Source of the DNA: Acidobacteriota bacterium
GTDB lineage: Bacteria; Acidobacteriota; Terriglobia; UBA7540
DNA: 35,423 nucleotides
Assembly (NCBI GenBank): GCA_021817045.1
Contig: JAKAWG010000055.1
Span: forward strand, 1-35,423
Direction of reading: 5' to 3'
Part shown: one piece after another, positions 31,303-35,423 of the stretch
Position numbering within the stretch: position 1 is the first letter of the stretch
How the letters are laid out: the number at the start of each line of letters is the position of its first letter
Position numbers and translations under genes: made by a program
Notes under the pieces: generated by a model
Told to the model about the DNA's origin: nothing
What the model saw: only the letters and a program-made list of their open reading frames with translations
The model's database searches: none

Positions 31303-33780
31303 TCACCTGGATGCAACAGCGATCCCCAAATACTCTCTATTGAGGTCTTCTATCAGTTTTTCGAGCTCCACCTCGCGCGGAAATTTGCCCCGTCCTTCCT
31401 GGACGCGTTTGATGACCTTGCGCAGAAAACGTTCCTTCTCAAGCGAACTGCTGATGCCCCTTCTTGCCCAAGCCAGTCCTTGGCTGCCCAGAACATGATA
31501 GGGGTAAGCTCCACATCTGTCCGACGTCAGCATCAGATCTTCAAGGGATTTGGTTGCCTCATCGACAAAGGCGGGTGAGCTCGGGCTGCCGGGGTTTTCG
31601 ACGGCCTTCCGAAAAAGCAAGTAGGCCCTCTCATTCTCTACGAATGCATCATCGGGGGCCAAGCTACTTGCTTGATTCAGAAAATTTTCCGCAACTGCGA
31701 GGTCTCCAAACTCCACCTCGAGGCTTCCGCGCTGGAGCCAGTAGTGAAAATCGAAAGACAGAAGTTGCTCAAGACCTCCGTAAAGATTTCGCGCCGATTC
31801 AGTTCCAACCGTCCGCTCCAGGAATTCATGATTGAGAATAGAGCGGAGCATCCGCCAGGGTCTCGCAGAACGGTGCAACATCGGCGTGACCTTCGCAGCT
31901 GCTACAAAAGCAAGGCCGGACAAAACTTGATTGAGTTGTCCCGTCTTTTGAAGTTCATCTAGGAGAATTTCGGCAATCACCCGGTGGCGTGCCCAGACTG
32001 CGCCGTCCGGGTGAGAAAGGAGAACGTGACGGGCGATGAGGCGGTCGAGTGCGTTTAGCGCGGTGTTGGAGCGGTCCCCTGAAGCGATAAGGATTTCATC
32101 CCTACTCAGGCCGAATCGGAAGGCAGTCGCGACAGCCACAAGCGCGTAAATGCGCTGTGCATCTTCTTCAAGCTCTACAAGTTCTTCCAAAACCTTCTCT
32201 TCAAAGCGACGTCCAGAGGTGGCCTGGATCATCGCTACCAACAATTGCCGACCAGCCTGGTCTCGAAAAGCACGTTCCTGGTCCTGCCTTGATTTGCCTT
32301 TGAGAATTCCGAGCCGGTTGGCTTTGTCGAGAACGTCGAGGAGTGCTGCGATATCAGGGTCCGTGAGATGTGGTATCGAGAATTCCTGTACTGAAATGCC
32401 TGCCAATACAACCGGATTAAGCACGCGATCGGCCTTCCCTGAGCGAACAGCGAGAAGAGTCAAAGGCGCGGCGTGATATGAAACAACTTCCTTGACCAGT
32501 GGCGCCAAATAAGGACCATAGACATCAGCGTCATCAATGGCGAGCACCTGGGGCGCTTCGTCAGAGCGCATGCACGCGCGGATGTCTTTCGGCGAGAGAT
32601 CGACTGAACGGTCAACCCATCCAACGCGGGTCCCTTGAGCTACAAGCCGGAGACACAGCCGCATAAGTGCGGTGCTCTTTCCGGAACCAGCCGTACCAGT
32701 GAGGACTGCCAGTCCCTTGATTCCATCCCTCGCAAGGCGGAACCTCACGCTGTCCCACAATGCGCCGTCACTTTCACGTATAATCGCTCGTCCCGATTGC
32801 AAATCAGCCCAGACCGGCTCCTGTCCCAGCAGGAACTCGCTGGGTTGCAATGGATTCGCAGCCAGCCCAGCCACGTCGGGCAACGTCGGGGGTTCATTTT
32901 TTAAGCCCGAAAATTGCTGGGTAATCTTCTCTACGCCTATCCGGGCAGCGGGTTGAAGATCATTGAGAATCTTTTGGGCAAATTCCGCACCCGTCATTGG
33001 AACCCAGAACACGTTTAGTTCGGCGAGTAACGCTCTGCGGGCACGGTCGAGCGTAGGCGTAACCAAATAAGAACGGGGGCGAAGCTCGCGCAACTCTCGA
33101 CCCCCGCGGGTTCTCCGAAGCTCCAAATGCTGCCACAGTGGAGGCTCGTCCAATCGGGTGCCAATCAAAACGAAACATCGGCTGAGGATATCCGCTGTAA
33201 GTCGCACATACCACGGTTCAGGGCGAGCTAGGCGCTCCGCGTATTGCGTCGTCGAAAAGGTTACATGATCCGGGATGTCAGCAAGAGTGCCGTTCAAGTG
33301 AATTACCTCGAGTGATGCCCCTGTCTGAGGGGGTGTGCTTTCGCGTGACGGACCGGTGGCCGAGACAGCAACCAGACGCCGGCGGAGATCAAACTTCCTT
33401 GAAACAGCCGGGGCCAAATCGTCCACGTTCAAAGTGAACACCCTCGCCCATGGCATACTGAAAACGATTTCATACCAATCGGGGAGCGAATTCGCGTCGA
33501 CAGTCAAGAGCCCAGTCATCATCGCTGTTAGCTGGGATCGGTGACGAAGAAGCGCGTGCTCGTAAAGGTCTTGAAGCGATGTATTTTGCTCGAAAGGATC
33601 CCCAGGGAAGCACAAATCCCAGAGTGCTCTCTTAAGCTCTTCGTAGGACGGGATCATTGCGCCCTGCACGTTTCTCGCTGCCGTCGAGAAACCCGCTCCT
33701 GCGAAGAGAACGGGTAGTCCTCTTTCGAGTTGCCCCCCGAGATGTGGCATTAGTGTGCGTTGAATTTCGTCATCGGTCAC
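31303..33780 (-). CDS. SIR2-like domain / STAND NTPase protein (Avs-type candidate)
   Basis: This is an 825-residue protein. Residues ~20-225 are a SIR2-like NAD-binding domain: VLFAGAGFS (24-32), TLNVDDL with Asn118 and Asp120, HLNG with His161, and LIGTRLDEPPLW (205-216). Residues ~340-560 are a P-loop STAND-like NTPase, with Walker A GTAGSGKST (362-370) and Walker B VLAIDDAD (412-419). The rest is helical, with TPR-like repeats (LQRGSLEVEFGDLAVAENFL then SLAPDDAFVENERAYLLFRK). This order equals that of prokaryotic NLR-like SIR2-STAND immune proteins, in which sensing of a phage protein triggers NAD depletion. GTG 33780 (GAGG upstream) is preferred over TTG 33810. It is not shown to be active here; phage defence is inferred from the architecture. 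Confidence 0.82.
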   Translation of the reverse strand: MTDDEIQRTLMPHLGGQLERGLPVLFAGAGFSTAARNVQGAMIPSYEELKRALWDLCFPGDPFEQNTSLQDLYEHALLRHRSQLTAMMTGLLTVDANSLPDWYEIVFSMPWARVFTLNVDDLAPAVSRKFDLRRRLVAVSATGPSRESTPPQTGASLEVIHLNGTLADIPDHVTFSTTQYAERLARPEPWYVRLTADILSRCFVLIGTRLDEPPLWQHLELRRTRGGRELRELRPRSYLVTPTLDRARRALLAELNVFWVPMTGAEFAQKILNDLQPAARIGVEKITQQFSGLKNEPPTLPDVAGLAANPLQPSEFLLGQEPVWADLQSGRAIIRESDGALWDSVRFRLARDGIKGLAVLTGTAGSGKSTALMRLCLRLVAQGTRVGWVDRSVDLSPKDIRACMRSDEAPQVLAIDDADVYGPYLAPLVKEVVSYHAAPLTLLAVRSGKADRVLNPVVLAGISVQEFSIPHLTDPDIAALLDVLDKANRLGILKGKSRQDQERAFRDQAGRQLLVAMIQATSGRRFEEKVLEELVELEEDAQRIYALVAVATAFRFGLSRDEILIASGDRSNTALNALDRLIARHVLLSHPDGAVWARHRVIAEILLDELQKTGQLNQVLSGLAFVAAAKVTPMLHRSARPWRMLRSILNHEFLERTVGTESARNLYGGLEQLLSFDFHYWLQRGSLEVEFGDLAVAENFLNQASSLAPDDAFVENERAYLLFRKAVENPGSPSSPAFVDEATKSLEDLMLTSDRCGAYPYHVLGSQGLAWARRGISSSLEKERFLRKVIKRVQEGRGKFPREVELEKLIEDLNREYLGIAVASR

Positions 33781-34106
33781 GAAACTGCCTCTGGACGCGG
33801 GGGGTCCCAAAGGGGATGCGACTGACTATGCCGCTCAAAAGCAGCACCAAACCGCGCGGCCGGACAAATCCCGAGAATCCGGCTCTTCGGTCGGGCTTAC
33901 CCGCGTCTAGTGCTCGATGCTACCTGCGCTTCTTGCCACTGTCAAATCCAATCACACACGATCACGTGCCTTGCCGACACTTACACCTTCAGTGGCGTCG
34001 GGCTACAGGTACAGGTTATGGTAAGTAAGGAAATACCGCCAAATACCCCTCGGCTGCCGATCGCTGAGCACTGCGCTGGACCGCGCAACGGAACGCGAGA
34101 GAAAGA
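33781..34106. other. gene-free stretch upstream of the SIR2-STAND gene
   Basis: No gene is supported. It contains the promoter at 33917-33945 and leaves a leader of roughly 130 bases before the GTG. No obvious operator or hairpin is visible in the leader. Confidence 0.35.
33917..33945 (-). promoter_or_regulatory. putative sigma-70 promoter of the SIR2-STAND operon
   Basis: On the minus strand a perfect TTGACA (33945-33940), a 17-bp spacer and TAGCAT (33922-33917) form a good housekeeping-type promoter about 137 bp before the GTG start. It is the best promoter match I noticed in the window. Confidence 0.5.
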
Positions 34107-34146
34107 CCCAACGAGCCTCAGCCCTCCGGGGCTGAGGCTCGTTGGG
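34107..34146 (-). terminator. 18-bp perfect hairpin after ssb
   Basis: CCCAACGAGCCTCAGCCC (34107-34124) pairs perfectly with GGGCTGAGGCTCGTTGGG (34129-34146) around TCCG. It starts 11 bp downstream of the ssb stop on the minus strand. It is followed in that direction by TCTTTCTCTC rather than a pure T-run. It is a strong transcription end, possibly bidirectional. Confidence 0.75.
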
Positions 34147-34156
34147 TGGCCCCGAT

Positions 34157-34588
34157 CTAGTACGGAACGCCCTCGGAAGGGACGGTGGGCTGTTCGGCGG
34201 GAAGCTCGGTGGGATCGACGTCCGGGGCAGGCTCTTCCTGCCGCTCGGCGCGGTCAAGTTTCAGGATGGATTGCAAAGCGATTTCGCACACGTGCTGCTT
34301 GACGGTGAACTTCCTGCGGTTGCCGTATTCTTTCTCGTACACACGCGTCCGCAGCTCGCCCACCAATTGAACGTGCATGCCCTTCTTCAGCGTAGCGGCG
34401 AAGTCAGCCAGTCGCCCCCAGGCCACTGCCCGATGCCAGTAAGTACGCGAGTCATACTCGCCCTCAGCGTTCTTCCACGAGCGCTTCGTAGCGAGCGAGA
34501 GGACCGTGTACTTGGCCCCGCTCTTGGTTTCACGTGCGTCGCCATCCGACCCTAGATACCCAATCAAAATTGTGCTGTTAAAGTACAT
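34157..34588 (-). CDS. ssb: single-stranded DNA-binding protein
   Basis: This is a 143-residue protein with the SSB OB-fold: MYFNSTILIGYLGSDGDARE, YTVLSLATKRSWKNAEGEYD, TYWHRAVAWGRLADFAATLK, KKGMHVQLVGELRTRVYEKE, then a closing strand. The core includes the usual aromatic DNA-stacking positions (W37-type Trp in RSWKN, W in TYWHRAVAW). The tail is short and acidic-proline-rich (EEPAPDVDPTELPAEQPTVP) and ends VPSEGVPY rather than the canonical D-D-D-I-P-F. The tip that recruits partner proteins is therefore degenerate. That suggests an accessory, phage- or plasmid-type SSB rather than the housekeeping one. AAAGGAA precedes the ATG at 34588. Confidence 0.9.
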   Translation of the reverse strand: MYFNSTILIGYLGSDGDARETKSGAKYTVLSLATKRSWKNAEGEYDSRTYWHRAVAWGRLADFAATLKKGMHVQLVGELRTRVYEKEYGNRRKFTVKQHVCEIALQSILKLDRAERQEEPAPDVDPTELPAEQPTVPSEGVPY

Positions 34589-35245
34589 TTTCAGTTCCTT
34601 TCTGCTCCGCGTCTGCGGGGCGCCCGAAGCGAGCGGACCCCGCTCCCAAGGCAAGGAGCCGCTTTTTATGGGGGCACCGGCTATGCGATTGTTAACGCAT
34701 CATTTGGCCGGGGGGAACCGTAAACCCGTAGGGTCTCGCCAAGGCGGGAAAGCAGAGGCTCCGTAGAGCTTGCGTCCGCAGGGCGCGGGAAAGGTCCCGA
34801 AGCAGCGCCCGCAGACGAGGCAGGAAGAACGCATCCGAAAATGGAACGCAGCACAGTTGGGGAGAAAGGACGAGCGGACAGCAACGGAAAACAACAGGGC
34901 CAAGCGGGAACTCTCGCCGGCAGAGTTCGTGTGAACGCGAGCGATGTATCCCGCGCTGGCAGTGGCGAGGGCTAATGGTGGCGGCCTGCGGCTACGGTGA
35001 AGGATACATGTCAAGAGGGTGTGGCACGGGAGTACGAGAAATGAAGCGCAAAGTTTACCGGCAAGCCAGGCGTGTTCCATCCGAGCAAACTGCTAGCGTG
35101 GCGGATGAGGAGGGTGTGCCGATCCCGACCTTCCCGCGGAACAGGACGGCCCACGAGCGACCAACAGATCAGGGCCAGCCTTCAGCCTTGCGTCCGGTCG
35201 CGCGGACTGAAATGGGAGGACGCGCGGATAGGGTAAGATTGCATC
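34589..35245. other. gene-free stretch between ssb and the SRAP gene
   Basis: No convincing reading frame is found on either strand. The plus strand is markedly purine-rich between ~34735 and 35060. Its left half holds a chain of hairpins (see the candidate RNA at 34683-34954). The right half (34955-35245) shows no clear structure. The frame from 35041 (MKRKVYRQARRVPSEQ) is only weakly protein-like and has no good ribosome binding site. Confidence 0.35.
34683..34954 (+). ncRNA. candidate structured RNA of unknown class
   Basis: A series of local hairpins can be read in order: ATGCG/CGCAT (34683-34700); ACCC-GTA-GGGT (34724-34734); CTCGC-CAAG-GCGGG (34735-34748); AGGCTC-CGTA-GAGCTT (34756-34771); GGGCGC and GGGA closing on TCCC and GCGCCC (34781-34810); and GCGGGA (34904-34909) enclosing AACTCT/AGAGTT and closing at TCCCGC (34949-34954). 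Purine-rich unpaired linkers and the lack of a reading frame fit a structured RNA. I do not match it to tmRNA, RNase P, SRP or a group II intron. Hairpins arise easily in GC-rich DNA, so the call is tentative. The strand is assumed from the purine bias. Confidence 0.35.
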
Positions 35246-35296
35246 ATGTGCGGGCGGTACAGGCTTACGGCGGTTGACCGCATCCGAGAGCGGCTA
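35246..35296 (+). pseudogene. yedK: SRAP (SOS response-associated peptidase) gene, 5' fragment
   Basis: The ATG at 35246 opens MCGRYRLTAVDRIRERL, the invariant N-terminus of YedK/HMCES proteins. Cys2 is the residue that forms the covalent bond with abasic sites in single-stranded DNA after removal of Met. After 17 codons the sequence changes into the 166-bp inverted-repeat element and the frame soon ends (TGA within the element). The gene is thus disrupted unless the rest lies beyond the element. Proximity to ssb fits a shared theme of single-stranded DNA protection. Confidence 0.7.
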
Positions 35297-35423
35297 CGGG
35301 TAGCGGCCACAAGCAAGCAATTTTTTACTCTAGCATATTACACGCAATGTTTTGAGGGCTTCTGTTCGCTCTTTCTTCGCTTTTTGGCGAAATGAGCCCT
35401 AGAAACGCGCGTTGCAAATAAAA
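35297..35423. mobile_element. 166-bp inverted-repeat element, copy 2 (cut by window end)
   Basis: This is identical over all 127 bases to 10438-10564. It includes the left terminal repeat TAGCGGCCACAA (35301-35312) but not the right one, because the sequence stops. It sits inside the SRAP coding frame. The exact 127-base length of the identity, ending at the final base, matches an assembly k-mer overlap, so the element is probably complete in the genome. Confidence 0.7.

Noticed and set aside
34983..35245. Frame encoding MKRKVYRQARRVPSEQ... upstream of the SRAP start
   Set aside because: It shows weak coding character and no ribosome site, and the frame passes through the better-supported SRAP start in another phase.

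Overview
The window (G+C-rich, roughly 55-60 % by eye) looks like one contig from an Acidobacteriota-type soil genome, probably a metagenome assembly. The evidence is indirect: the NtrC-type regulator/sensor kinase pair beside an ABC-ATPase remnant, the dispersed repeat at 8535-8559, and the general protein style. The last 127 bases repeat 10438-10564 exactly. An identity of exactly 127 bp that stops at the final base is what a de Bruijn assembler with k=127 leaves, so the right edge is probably an assembly break inside a multicopy element and not a biological end.

Layout. (1) 1-6454: chromosomal-type genes. They are a GlxA-like regulator cut by the left edge, an NTF2-like protein, a frameshifted J-domain-like protein, an ICMT-like membrane protein, a zinc-ribbon protein, a regulator with two ribbon-helix-helix-like units and a winged helix, and a broken third copy of that unit. 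(2) 6692-10054: a decayed LolD/MacB-type ATPase, an intact sigma-54 response regulator, and its sensor kinase, which a TAG truncates just after the G2 box. (3) 10055-10885: debris with a 166-bp inverted-repeat element and a transposase fragment. (4) 11033-12574: a three-gene set of a small CGGC protein, a stand-alone PatG-C-terminal-like protein and a peptide with 18 cysteines. (5) 12731-13393: a 180-bp inverted-repeat element and an IS110 transposase tail.

(6) 13430-26928 is the most interesting part. It is a codirectional run of ten genes, mostly with good Shine-Dalgarno sites and short gaps. Six are large, beta-rich proteins without an evident signal peptide, membrane segment or catalytic motif. 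At least three share a recurring D[FL]xW module, and most appear to share a similar N-terminal module. The other members are two small N-proximal proteins and two small paralogues at the end. One of the six has a possible ABBA-prenyltransferase-like pattern. I recognise no named system here and regard it as a candidate undescribed multi-protein assembly.

(7) 26979-30256: a graveyard of mobile and defence genes. It holds a TPR fragment, a tyrosine recombinase with an in-frame TGA that replaces the end of a PIN toxin, its RHH antitoxin, a frameshifted AbiEi antitoxin, and a PD-(D/E)XK nuclease cut at the AbiEi junction. (8) 30390-33780: a SIR2-STAND protein, resembling Avs-type immune NTPases, with two small unknown genes downstream and a good promoter upstream. 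(9) 34107-35423: ssb with a strong hairpin, a region of serial hairpins that may be a structured RNA, and the first 17 codons of an SRAP (YedK/HMCES) gene interrupted by the second copy of the 166-bp element.

All family names come from reading the sequence and from memory of the families. No database search was possible.
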